Shown here: piece by piece, positions 8,539 through 16,369 of the stretch
Position numbering within the stretch: the first letter of the stretch is position 1
Layout: each line of letters opens with the position of its first letter
NCBI GenBank assembly: GCA_934597585.1
Contig: CAKTSA010000023.1
Coordinates: 1 to 26,384 of the forward strand
From: an uncultured Oscillospiraceae bacterium
GTDB lineage: Bacteria; Bacillota; Clostridia; Oscillospirales; Oscillospiraceae
DNA: 26,384 bases
Reading direction: 5' to 3'
The notes under the pieces: generated by a model
Seen by the model: the letters and a program-made list of their open reading frames with translations, nothing else
What the model was told of the DNA's origin: nothing
Databases searched by the model: none
Position numbers and translations under genes: made by a program

Positions 8539-9768
8539 TTACACCACCTGAAACACAAAAAACTTCAGATAATTCGTTTCCTCCACGCCCCAGAGGATGG
8601 GGTGGTCGGCGCACTGCTGGCGAGCTTCGATCTGCCGCAGCTGCACCCCGGCGTCACGGGCGGCGCTGTGGAGCATTTTGATGAACAGCTCCTCGGTGGC
8701 GAAGTGGCTGCAGGAGCAGGTGGCCAGATATCCGCCCCGAGGCAGCAGCTTCATGGCTCGGTAGTTGATCTCCTTATAGCCGGCCATGGCGTTGTGGACG
8801 GTCTTGCGGCTCTTGGTAAAGGCCGGGGGATCGAGGATGATGAAGTCGTACTTCCGGGGCTGCTTCTCCAGCTCCGGAAGCAGGTCGAACACGTTGGCGG
8901 CCACGCAGTCCATGACGCCGTCCAGCCCGTTGCGGCGGGCGTTCTCCGCCGCGCACTGCACGGCGAACTCCGACACGTCCACGGCGGTGACGTGGGCCGC
9001 GCCGCCCTTGGCGGCGTTCAGGGCGAAGCTGCCGGTGTGGGTGAAGCAGTCCAGCACCGTCTTGCCCTTTGCCAGCCTGGCCACGGCGAGGCGGTTATAC
9101 TTCTGGTCCAGGAAGAATCCGGTTTTCTGGCCGTTTTCAAAGTCGACGGTGTAGACGATGCCGTTTTCCGTAATGTCCACGCAGGTCTTCTCCGGCGGCG
9201 TCTCGCCGGGCAGGGGATACCAGCCCTTGTTCTGCTGCATGCCCTCCCGCTCCCGCAGGGCCACATCGTTGCGCTCGTAGATGCCGTGGATGTCCTGGCC
9301 GTCCTCCCGCAGCACCTTTACCAGCAGGGGAAACAGGCGGTCCTTGATGCGCTCCATGCCCAGGCTCAGGGTCTGGGTCACCAGCACGGACTCGAACCGG
9401 TCCACCGTCAGACCGGGGAACAGGTCGGCCTCGCCGAAGATGACCCGACAGCAGCGGCTGTCGGTCTCGCCCATGACGGTCTTGCGGTAGTCCCAGGCGT
9501 AGCGGACCCGGCGCTCCCAGAAGGCGTCGGAAAAGTCATCGTTGGCGTTGCGGCTGAGAAGCCGCACACGGATCTTGGAGTGGCTGTTGTAGAAGCCGCA
9601 GCCCAGCCAGCTGCCCCGGCGGCTCACCACGTCCACCAGAGCGCCGTCCTCCGGCGTGCCGTCCACGGCGGTCACCTCGCCCTCGTAGACCCACGGGTGC
9701 CCACCTGTCAGGGCGGCCTCCCCCTTGGGGGTGATGGTGATCTTGGGATAGGGACGCAGTGCTTTCAT
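8539..9768 (-). CDS. class I SAM-dependent rRNA methyltransferase (RlmI-like, PUA domain)
   Basis: The family comprises PUA-domain 5-methylcytosine methyltransferases such as RlmI, which modifies 23S rRNA C1962. The 409-residue protein begins MKALRPYPKITITPKGE, and its PUA part contains GGHPWVYEGEV (about 22-32). A methyltransferase domain follows, with FENGQKTGFFLDQK, the SAM-binding VLDCFTHTGSFALNAAKGGA, ILDPPAFTKSRK (family DPPxF motif) and ATCSCSHF. ATG 9768 is preceded by AGGAG at nine bases. An in-frame upstream extension to 9912 has no support and runs through the promoter. The exact rRNA target in this organism is inferred from the family only. Confidence 0.93.
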   Translation of the reverse strand: MKALRPYPKITITPKGEAALTGGHPWVYEGEVTAVDGTPEDGALVDVVSRRGSWLGCGFYNSHSKIRVRLLSRNANDDFSDAFWERRVRYAWDYRKTVMGETDSRCCRVIFGEADLFPGLTVDRFESVLVTQTLSLGMERIKDRLFPLLVKVLREDGQDIHGIYERNDVALREREGMQQNKGWYPLPGETPPEKTCVDITENGIVYTVDFENGQKTGFFLDQKYNRLAVARLAKGKTVLDCFTHTGSFALNAAKGGAAHVTAVDVSEFAVQCAAENARRNGLDGVMDCVAANVFDLLPELEKQPRKYDFIILDPPAFTKSRKTVHNAMAGYKEINYRAMKLLPRGGYLATCSCSHFATEELFIKMLHSAARDAGVQLRQIEARQQCADHPILWGVEETNYLKFFVFQVV

Positions 9769-9804
9769 GGTGGTTCTCTCCTGACATTGATCAAATAATA
9801 TCCC

Positions 9805-9813
9805 ATTATAGCA
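9805..9813 (-). promoter_or_regulatory. extended -10 promoter of the methyltransferase gene
   Basis: The minus strand reads TGCTATAAT, a perfect -10 with the extended TGN, about 37 bp before ATG 9768. The -35 at 17 bp (TAGCGC) is poor, which is usual for extended -10 promoters. Confidence 0.6.
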
Positions 9814-9871
9814 CATGCTTTTCCCTCGCGCTACATATATATGAGGGAGAAACCGAAAAAGGAGAAGCGCC

Positions 9872-10615
9872 ATGCCCAATATATATTTAAGTCCCTCCAC
9901 ACAGGAGTACAATCCCTACATCACCGGCTCCGGCAGCGAGGAATACTGGATGAACCGCATCGCCGACGCCATGGAGCCGTATCTGCGGGCCAATACCATC
10001 CGCTTTACCCGCAACACGCCGGATATGACCGCCGCGTCCTCCATCGCCCAGGCGGCGCGGGGCAGCTACGACTTCTATCTGGCCCTCCACTCCAACGCCA
10101 GCGGCGACGGCTCCAGCGAGGGCCGGGTGCGGGGCATCATCGCCTTTTACTACCCCACCAGCACCAACGGCAGGCGGGCGGCCAACATCTTCGTGGAGAA
10201 TCTGAAGGAGATCTATCCCCTGCCTTCGCTGGTGACGGCACGGGCTACCACCGCCCTGGGGGAGGTGCGCCAGCCCAAGTCCCCGGCGGTGCTGCTGGAG
10301 ATCGGCTATCACGACAACACCGCCGACGCGGTGTGGATCCAGGAGAATGTCCAGGCCATCGCCGAAAATTTGTCCCGCTCCCTGACGGAGTACTTCGCCC
10401 TGCCCTTCATCACACCCATGACGCCCCGGACCGGCACGGTGATCACAGAGGAGAGCGCTCTGAACGTCCGCGCTTATCCGTCTCTCAGCGGCCAGGTGGT
10501 GGGCAGCGTGCCCCGGGAGGCACAGCTGACCGTGTACGGCCAGTATGACGGCTGGTACAGCATGGCCTACGGCGATCTGGCGGGCTATGTCCGGTCAGAT
10601 TACGTGCGTGTCTAG
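9872..10615 (+). CDS. N-acetylmuramoyl-L-alanine amidase (Amidase_3) with SH3 domain
   Basis: This is a predicted zinc amidase that cleaves the MurNAc-L-Ala bond of peptidoglycan, 247 residues. The Amidase_3 domain covers about 1-175. It includes the EEYWMNRIAD helix with a zinc-ligand glutamate, FYLALHSNAS with the ligand histidine, and LLEIGYHDN with the catalytic glutamate. A C-terminal bacterial SH3 domain (about 185-247, ALNVRAYPSLSGQVVGSV...) would bind the wall. The usual GHGG motif with the first zinc histidine is replaced by YLSPSTQEYN, a variant I associate with phage- or spore-type amidases. No signal peptide is seen, so release may need lysis or a non-classical route. ATG 9872 follows AAAAGGAG. 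Confidence 0.88.
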   Translation: MPNIYLSPSTQEYNPYITGSGSEEYWMNRIADAMEPYLRANTIRFTRNTPDMTAASSIAQAARGSYDFYLALHSNASGDGSSEGRVRGIIAFYYPTSTNGRRAANIFVENLKEIYPLPSLVTARATTALGEVRQPKSPAVLLEIGYHDNTADAVWIQENVQAIAENLSRSLTEYFALPFITPMTPRTGTVITEESALNVRAYPSLSGQVVGSVPREAQLTVYGQYDGWYSMAYGDLAGYVRSDYVRV

Positions 10616-10677
10616 GCAATTTTGACAAAATGTTTTTCCCATGTGGACAAAATTTTCACAACAGTATGTTTTTCTTC

Positions 10678-10706
10678 TTGACAGTTTACCGTAATGAGGG
10701 TAGAAT
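10678..10706 (+). promoter_or_regulatory. SigA-type promoter of rny
   Basis: A perfect TTGACA (10678-10683) is spaced exactly 17 bp from TAGAAT (10701-10706), leaving a leader of about 110 nt. The leader contains a short hairpin CCGTCCC/GGGACGG (10768-10784). Confidence 0.85.
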
Positions 10707-10824
10707 TATGAAGGATTATCATCGGGAGATATAGGGGTATCGATCGATTATTTTCTATGGGCAGCCGCCGTCCCTCCGGGACGGGGACAGAGGCCCGGAT
10801 ACACCATTTTTACAGGAGGAAACC

Positions 10825-12378
10825 ATGATCAAGATCGTATACGCGGTGCTCATCGCTGTGGCGGCGTTTGGTCTTGGCCTCCTCACTTGTATTCTGATCC
10901 AACGGCAGAAGCAGAAGCGCGACCAGGGCAAGATCCAGGACGCCGAACAGGAAGCGCTGCGCATCGTCAACGAAGCCATCAAAAATGGCGAGAGTAAGAA
11001 ACGCGAAGCATTGGTGGAAGCGAAGGAGGAGATCCTGCGCTCCAGAAACGAATACGAGAAGGAAGTCAAGGAACGCCGCGCCGACCTGCAGAAGCAGGAG
11101 CGCCGTTTGCAGCAGAAGGAAGAAAATCTCGATCACAAGACCGAGCAGATCGAGAAGAAGGAAGAGGCCCTGGCCGCCAAGCATGCTGCCGCCGACCGTG
11201 AGCAGGAGGAGATCAAGCTCATCAAGCGCAGCCAGACGGAGATGCTGGAGCGCATCTCCGGCTTTACCGCCGACGAGGCCAAGCAGTACCTGATCGCCCA
11301 GGTGGAGTCCGAGGTTACCCACGAGACTGCCCTGAAGATCAAAGAGATCGAGGCCCGCGCCAAGGAAGAAGCCGACACCCGCGCCCGTGAGATCGTGGCC
11401 ACCGCTATCCAGCGCTGCGCCGCCGACCACGTGGCCGAGATTACCGTCAGTGTGGTACCCCTGCCCAATGACGAGATGAAGGGCCGCATCATCGGCCGCG
11501 AGGGCCGCAACATCCGCGCCATCGAGACGCTGACCGGCGCAGACCTGATCATCGACGATACACCCGAGGCCATCACGGTGTCCTGCTTCGAGCCGGTGCG
11601 CCGCGAGGTGGCCCGCCTTGCCTTGGAAAAGCTTATCGCCGACGGCCGCATCCATCCCACCCACATCGAGGAGATGGTGGAAAAGGCCAAGCGCGAGGTG
11701 GATGCCGTCATCCGCTCCGAGGGCGAGCGCGCTGTGCTGGAGACCGGCGTCCGCGGCCTGCACCCCGAATTGCAGAAGCTGCTGGGCCGCCTCCACTACC
11801 GCACCAGCTACGGCCAGAACGTGCTGCAGCACTCCATCGAGGTGTCCCACATCGCCGGCATGATGGCCGCCGAGCTGGGCGCCGACGTGCACACCGCCAA
11901 ACGTGCAGGTCTGCTGCACGACATCGGCAAGGCCCTGGACCACGAGTTTGAGGGCACCCACGTGTCTCTGGGTGTGGAGTATGCCCGGAAGTACAAGGAG
12001 AAGGAAGAAATCGTCCACGCCATCCAGGCCCATCACGGCGACGTGGAATGCAAGACGCTGGTGGCCTGCCTGGTGCAGGCGGCCGACGCTATCTCCGCCG
12101 CCCGTCCCGGCGCCCGCCGCGAAAACCTTGAGAATTACATCAAGCGTTTGCAGAAGCTGGAAGAGATCACCAGTTCCTACCCCGGCGTGGAGAAGAGCTA
12201 CGCCATTCAGGCCGGCCGCGAGGTCCGCGTGATGGTAAAGCCCGAGCAGGTCAACGAGGACCAGATGGTCATTCTGGCCCGGGAGCTTGCCAAGCGCATC
12301 GAGAACGAACTGGAGTACCCCGGCCAGATCAAGGTTCACGTGCTGCGGGAAACCAAGGTCGTGGAATACGCAAAATAA
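10825..12378 (+). CDS. rny: ribonuclease Y
   Basis: RNase Y is the membrane-anchored endoribonuclease that starts mRNA decay in Firmicutes. The protein has the standard length of 517 residues. It has an N-terminal membrane anchor (about 3-25), a long charged coiled coil (about 30-200), a KH domain with [17 protein letters not shown] (from about 217), and an HD domain with [13 protein letters not shown] and [12 protein letters not shown] (His-Asp at about 365), then [13 protein letters not shown] 10825 follows CAGGAGG. It has its own strong promoter. In Bacillus the neighbour is ymdB. Here a lipoprotein gene lies between rny and the ymdB homologue. Confidence 0.98.
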   Translation: MIKIVYAVLIAVAAFGLGLLTCILIQRQKQKRDQGKIQDAEQEALRIVNEAIKNGESKKREALVEAKEEILRSRNEYEKEVKERRADLQKQERRLQQKEENLDHKTEQIEKKEEALAAKHAAADREQEEIKLIKRSQTEMLERISGFTADEAKQYLIAQVESEVTHETALKIKEIEARAKEEADTRAREIVATAIQRCAADHVAEITVSVVPLPNDEMKGRIIGREGRNIRAIETLTGADLIIDDTPEAITVSCFEPVRREVARLALEKLIADGRIHPTHIEEMVEKAKREVDAVIRSEGERAVLETGVRGLHPELQKLLGRLHYRTSYGQNVLQHSIEVSHIAGMMAAELGADVHTAKRAGLLHDIGKALDHEFEGTHVSLGVEYARKYKEKEEIVHAIQAHHGDVECKTLVACLVQAADAISAARPGARRENLENYIKRLQKLEEITSSYPGVEKSYAIQAGREVRVMVKPEQVNEDQMVILARELAKRIENELEYPGQIKVHVLRETKVVEYAK

Positions 12379-12388
12379 ACCAAATACG

Positions 12389-12421
12389 CTGTGCGACGCC
12401 CCACACCGGGGCGCCGCACAG
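12389..12421 (+). terminator. GC-rich stem after rny (weak terminator or mRNA-stabilising hairpin)
   Basis: CTGTGCGACGCCCC (12389-12402) pairs with GGGGCGCCGCACAG (12408-12421) with one mismatch. No T-run follows, so readthrough into the lipoprotein gene is plausible. Confidence 0.5.
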
Positions 12422-12444
12422 TTGCATCTCAGGAGGGATATTCG

Positions 12445-13680
12445 ATGAAAAGAAAGCTTTTGGCCCTGCTGCTGGCCCTTTGTATGGCGCTGCCGGTACT
12501 GTCCGGCTGCGGCCAGACGGACCAGCCAGACGCCCAGCCGTCCCAGGACGGCCAGACCCCGCCCAGCCAGAGCCAGGATCAGGCCGCGCCGCCGGACGAC
12601 GGCTTTTCCACCTCCATCAGCGGCCGGGTGGAGGACTCGGAGAACCTGCTGGTCGAGCCGCAGCGGCAGCTGATGACCCGCCTGCTGACCGACTGGTACA
12701 CCGACATCGCCCTGTTCGAGGAGCCCCAGTTGGGCGGCCTTTTCGCCGATGAGAAGGACGCCGCCATGCACGAGGCGTCTATCCGCACCCTGAACACCAT
12801 CCGCGCCCAGGCTCTGACAGACCTGCGGATGCGGGACGTGGACTACGTGCTGACCGTCACCAAGGCGGAGCCCTCCACCGAGGAGGACGCCGTGGAGGGC
12901 CAGATCCATATCGAGGCGGACGAGTCCGCCGTGATGCACTTTGCCGCCACGCCCGACGTGGACAGCAAGCTCTACGACGTACCTCACATTTTTGAACTGG
13001 TGCCGGATGGGGACGGCTGGCTCATCAAGCACCACGAGGCCGATGACAACCCCTATTTCAGCCTGACCTATCAGGAGGGCAAGGCGGAGGACGGCCGTCT
13101 GCAGCAGCTGCTGCGGGCCATTGAGCGGCGAAGCTTGCAGCGGCAGGAGACGGTGCAGGTGACGCTGACGTGCGACCATCCCTATGACCGGGCCGCGGCG
13201 GAGCAGTATATGCGCCAGTATGACCACCAGCGCAACAGCGGCTGGTACGCCTATGACGACGTGGGCGGCAACTGCATGAACTTCGGCTCTCAGGTGCTGC
13301 TGGCGGGGGGCATTCCCATGGACGAGCAGGGGGGCAGCAAGTGGTACTGGCACGGCCAGAACAGCCTGGACCTGTCCTGGATCAACGTGGGCCGGTTCTA
13401 CAGCTATGCCCGGGAGAACCGCGGCTACGGCCTGGTGGCGGACACCGAGGCAAACTATTACACCGGCGAGATCGGGGACATCCTGATCCTGGGCCCCGAC
13501 GGCGGCCACAACCACACCACCGTCATCTCTGGTATCGTCCGCAACGAGGCGGGGGAGACGGTGGACTATCTCCTATGCTCCAACACCACCAACTACACAG
13601 ACTTTCCCGCCGGGGCGTATTACTACACCAGCCACCGGCTTATTAAGATCTACGGCTGGAACGACATGCCAACGGAATAA
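12445..13680 (+). CDS. lipoprotein with C-terminal putative amidase domain (Amidase_6 type)
   Basis: This 411-residue exported lipoprotein has the signal MKRKLLALLLALCMALPVLSGC, written here with its lipobox LSGC and lipidated Cys at 22. A Gln/Pro/Asp-rich linker follows (about 23-52). A middle domain of unknown role (about 60-245, with LLTDWYTDIALFEEPQLGG) comes next. The C-terminal domain resembles the putative amidase domain found in Gram-positive secreted proteins: YDRAAAEQYMRQY, then GGNCMNFGSQVLLAGG (probable catalytic Cys), GDILILGPDGGHNHTTVISG (probable His) and DYLLCSNTTNY. The NlpC/P60-like Cys-His arrangement is an inference. ATG 12445 follows AGGAGGG. It may be cotranscribed with rny across a leaky stem. 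Confidence 0.85.
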   Translation: MKRKLLALLLALCMALPVLSGCGQTDQPDAQPSQDGQTPPSQSQDQAAPPDDGFSTSISGRVEDSENLLVEPQRQLMTRLLTDWYTDIALFEEPQLGGLFADEKDAAMHEASIRTLNTIRAQALTDLRMRDVDYVLTVTKAEPSTEEDAVEGQIHIEADESAVMHFAATPDVDSKLYDVPHIFELVPDGDGWLIKHHEADDNPYFSLTYQEGKAEDGRLQQLLRAIERRSLQRQETVQVTLTCDHPYDRAAAEQYMRQYDHQRNSGWYAYDDVGGNCMNFGSQVLLAGGIPMDEQGGSKWYWHGQNSLDLSWINVGRFYSYARENRGYGLVADTEANYYTGEIGDILILGPDGGHNHTTVISGIVRNEAGETVDYLLCSNTTNYTDFPAGAYYYTSHRLIKIYGWNDMPTE

Positions 13681-13695
13681 AAAAGCTTCGCAGAA

Positions 13696-13887
13696 TTCGC
13701 CGCCTGCAGGCGGCGAACTGTTTGGGTTATTTTTTGCCGCGGCGTGTACGTGGCAAAAAATACTTTGCGCGGAGAGAGTGTTCATTCACACGCTTTGCGT
13801 GTGAATGAACGCGGGTCGGAGCGAATCCAATTTTGACAAAAAGTGCGCAGCCCTTTTTGTCAAGCTGAAGGAGCGCTCTTGCGCTCC
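13696..13887 (+). repeat. cluster of five consecutive hairpins
   Basis: Five palindromes sit in under 200 bp: TTCGCCGCC/GGCGGCGAA (13696-13717), TATTTTTTGCC/GGCAAAAAATA (13728-13762), a 14-bp perfect stem GTTCATTCACACGC/GCGTGTGAATGAAC with a TTT loop (13780-13810), TTGACAAAAAG/CTTTTTGTCAA (13833-13863) and GGAGCGC/GCGCTCC (13870-13887). The first may terminate the lipoprotein transcript. The rest has no coding potential. A weak promoter for ymdB (TTGCGC-17-CATAAT, 13879-13907) overlaps the last stem. Confidence 0.8.
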
Positions 13888-13943
13888 CTCTTCTTTTGTG
13901 GCATAATAGCAACGAATGAAGAAACCGTAAAAAGGAGGACACC

Positions 13944-14729
13944 ATGCTGTATCACATTCTTGCCATCGGCGACGTGACCAGCGAGGACGGGCTGAAGCAC
14001 CTGCGCCGCCACCTCACGCCGCTGAAGAAGCTGAAAAGTATTGATTTCACTGTGGTCAACGGGGAGAATATCTCCGGCACCGGCCTGACCCCCGCCCAGG
14101 CGGACGAGCTGTTTGCCGCCGGGGCTGATGTCATCACCCTGGGCAACCACACCTTCGGCCGGGTGCAGATCGCCGACTATCTGGAGGACAACCGCTACAT
14201 CCTGCGGCCCGCCAACTTCTCCGGCCGGATGCCGGGCCGGGGCTGCGGCGTGTACGACTGCGGAAATCTCCGCATCGCCGTCATGACCCTCATCGGCCGG
14301 TGTGATCTGGACTGGAAGGCCGCCGACCCCTTCACCACGGCGGACAAGCTGCTGCGGGAGCTGGACGAGAAGGAGAAGCCCACCTTCACCCTGCTGGACT
14401 TCCACGCCCAGGCCACCAGCGAGAAGCTGGCGCTGGCCTACTATCTGGATGGCCGCATCAGCGCCATGTGGGGCACCCATACCCACGTGCCCACCGCCGA
14501 CGAGCGGGTGATGCCCAAGGGCACCGGCTACATCACCGACCTGGGCATGACCGGGGCCATCGAATCCGTGCTGGGCATCCCGCCGGAGCAGTCTATCGAG
14601 TCGTTCCTGGGGGGACTGGCGGGGCGCTACCGCTTTGCCGACGGCCCCTGCAAGGCCCAGGGCTGCATCTTTACACTGGACAGCGACACCGGACTGTGCA
14701 CCGCCGTGGAGCGGGTGGACATCCGCTGA
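13944..14729 (+). CDS. ymdB: YmdB-family metallophosphoesterase (TIGR00282 type)
   Basis: YmdB of Bacillus hydrolyses 2',3'-cyclic AMP and affects biofilm and motility decisions. This 261-residue protein has the normal family size. Dimetal motifs in order are GDVTSEDG (8-15), VVNGENISGTG (about 37), LGNHTFG (about 69-75), DFHAQATSEK and GTHTHVPTADE. The last two are strongly family-specific. ATG 13944 follows AAAGGAGG. It opens a tight block of four genes (gaps of 35, 0 and 30 bp to the following ones). Its closeness to rny agrees with the rny-ymdB link known in Bacillus, though here separated by one gene and a hairpin cluster. Confidence 0.93.
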   Translation: MLYHILAIGDVTSEDGLKHLRRHLTPLKKLKSIDFTVVNGENISGTGLTPAQADELFAAGADVITLGNHTFGRVQIADYLEDNRYILRPANFSGRMPGRGCGVYDCGNLRIAVMTLIGRCDLDWKAADPFTTADKLLRELDEKEKPTFTLLDFHAQATSEKLALAYYLDGRISAMWGTHTHVPTADERVMPKGTGYITDLGMTGAIESVLGIPPEQSIESFLGGLAGRYRFADGPCKAQGCIFTLDSDTGLCTAVERVDIR

Positions 14730-14764
14730 ACAAGAGACAAACGATCATAAAGGAGAGCATTACC

Positions 14765-15253
14765 ATGTCTGTTGAAAAAGTAAGAGCCTATCTGGAACCC
14801 TACGGCGTTACCGACCGTATTCGTGAGTTTGACGTGTCCAGCGCCACTGTGGAGCTGGCTGCCCTGGCCGTGGGCGTGGAGGGCGCCCGCATTGCCAAGA
14901 CCCTCAGCTTCAAGGTGGGGGAGGACCCCATCCTGGTGGTGGCCGCCGGCGACGCCAAGGTGGACAACAGCAAATATAAGCACTTCTTCGGTGCCAAGGC
15001 CAAGATGCTGACCGCCGAGGAGGCGGTGGAGCGCATCGGCCACGCCGTGGGCGGCGTGTGCCCCTTCGCCCTGCCTGACGATGTGAAGACCTATCTGGAC
15101 GTATCCCTGAAGCGCTTTGCCACGGTGTTCCCCGCCGTGGGCAGTGCCGCCAGCGCTATTGAGCTGAATTGCGACGAGCTGGAGCGTTGCTGCGGCAAGA
15201 ATTTCGTCCAGTGGGTGGACGTGTGCAAGGGCTGGCAGGAAGAGGAAGCGTAA
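14765..15253 (+). CDS. YbaK/EbsC-family aminoacyl-tRNA deacylase
   Basis: Members hydrolyse mischarged tRNAs, most often Cys-tRNA(Pro). The protein has 162 residues, typical for the family. It begins MSVEKVRAYLEPYGVTDRI and shows IAKTLSFKV with the conserved lysine, VAAGDAKVDNSKYK, and the late block GHAVGGVCPFALPDDVKTYLD with the GGxxPF motif, then ELNCDELERCCG. ATG 14765 follows AAAGGAG. The open frame extends upstream over ymdB but this has no support. Its stop codon abuts the start of the next gene, so the two are translationally coupled. The substrate is not determinable here. Confidence 0.93.
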   Translation: MSVEKVRAYLEPYGVTDRIREFDVSSATVELAALAVGVEGARIAKTLSFKVGEDPILVVAAGDAKVDNSKYKHFFGAKAKMLTAEEAVERIGHAVGGVCPFALPDDVKTYLDVSLKRFATVFPAVGSAASAIELNCDELERCCGKNFVQWVDVCKGWQEEEA

Positions 15254-16339
15254 ATGGTACGCATTCTGCACGCGGCGGATTTTCACCTGGACAGCGCCTT
15301 TACCGGCCTGGATGAGCAGCATGCCAGAGAGCGCCGACAGGAGAGCCGCGACCTGGCCCGCCGCATGGTGGAGTACGCCAACGACCACGGCGTGCAGCTG
15401 ATGCTGCTGTCCGGCGACCTGTTTGATAGTGACAGCGTCTATGGCCAGACGGCCCAGGACCTGGCCGCTGCCCTGGGGGAGTTCCGGGGCCAGACTGTCA
15501 TCGCGCCGGGCAATCACGACTGCTACACCGCCGCCTCTCCCTACGCCCGGACCCTGTGGCCGGAGAATGTCCATATCTTCACCACGCCCCAGGTGAGCCG
15601 CTTCACCTTCCCCCAGTACGGCTGCACCGTCTACGGCGCGGCCTTCACCGCCGCCGAGGTGACGGACAGTGCTGTCCTGGAGAACATCGCGGTGGGGGCC
15701 GATGGCGTGGCCATCGGCCTTTTGCACGGCGAGGTGGGGGCCAAGGACAGCCATTACCGGCCTATTCCTCTCCAGCAGATCGCCAGAAGCGGCCTGGACT
15801 ATCTGGCCCTGGGCCATATCCACGCCTATTCCGGCGTACTGACGGCGGAGAACACCGCCTACGCCTACCCCGGCTGCCCCGAGGGCCGGGGCTTCGACGA
15901 GCTGGGTGACAAGGGTTTCCTGACCGGCGAGGTGGACAAGGGCAGCGTGAAGCTGCGGTTTGTCCCCTTCGCCCGGCGCCGCTATGAGATCGTCACCGTG
16001 GACGTGACGGACCGGGAGCCGCTGGAGGCTATCCAGGCGGCATTGTCTCCGTCCACAGAGCAGGATATCTGCCGCATCCTGCTGACCGGCGAGACCGACG
16101 GCAGCGTAGATACCGCCGCCCTCACCCAGGAGCTGGCCCAGCGCTTCTACGCCTTGGAGGTGCGGGACCGCACCACCGTTCGCCGGGACATCTGGGATGG
16201 CTGCGGCGAGGACTCCCTGCGGGGCCTGTTCCTGCAGAAGATGCGGGAGAAATACGACGCCGCCGATGAGGCCCAGCGCCAGACCATCCAGCAGGCGGTG
16301 CGCTTCACCCTGTCCGCCATGGAAAACCGGGATATGTAA
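15254..16339 (+). CDS. SbcD/YhaO-like DNA repair metallophosphoesterase
   Basis: This 361-residue calcineurin-like phosphoesterase resembles the nuclease subunit SbcD/Mre11 and YhaO. Motifs in order are HAADFHLDSAF (6-16), LLSGDLFDSD (about 52), IAPGNHDCY (about 83), LLHGEVGAKD (about 157) and LGHIHAYSG (about 187). These supply the dimetal ligands and the catalytic His. A C-terminal capping domain of about 140 residues follows. SbcD/YhaO partners are ATPases (SbcC/YhaN), but the next gene is an asparaginase, so an ATPase partner, if any, is elsewhere. It starts directly after the YbaK-family stop codon. Nuclease activity is inferred from family. Confidence 0.9.
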   Translation: MVRILHAADFHLDSAFTGLDEQHARERRQESRDLARRMVEYANDHGVQLMLLSGDLFDSDSVYGQTAQDLAAALGEFRGQTVIAPGNHDCYTAASPYARTLWPENVHIFTTPQVSRFTFPQYGCTVYGAAFTAAEVTDSAVLENIAVGADGVAIGLLHGEVGAKDSHYRPIPLQQIARSGLDYLALGHIHAYSGVLTAENTAYAYPGCPEGRGFDELGDKGFLTGEVDKGSVKLRFVPFARRRYEIVTVDVTDREPLEAIQAALSPSTEQDICRILLTGETDGSVDTAALTQELAQRFYALEVRDRTTVRRDIWDGCGEDSLRGLFLQKMREKYDAADEAQRQTIQQAVRFTLSAMENRDM

Positions 16340-16369
16340 CGCCAAAGTACTTTGACGGAGGAAGAGACC

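Noticed and set aside
8330..8551. Short frames inside the 7940-8538 spacer
   Set aside because: They overlap repeat copy B and its hairpins, lack ribosome sites and resemble no protein.
10810..13515. A 901-residue minus-strand open frame opposite rny and the lipoprotein gene
   Set aside because: It spans two real genes on the opposite strand and has an artefactual composition.
13879..13907. A promoter for ymdB (TTGCGC-17-CATAAT)
   Set aside because: The -35 matches at only three positions and sits inside a hairpin stem, so I mention it with the hairpin cluster but do not list it as a feature.
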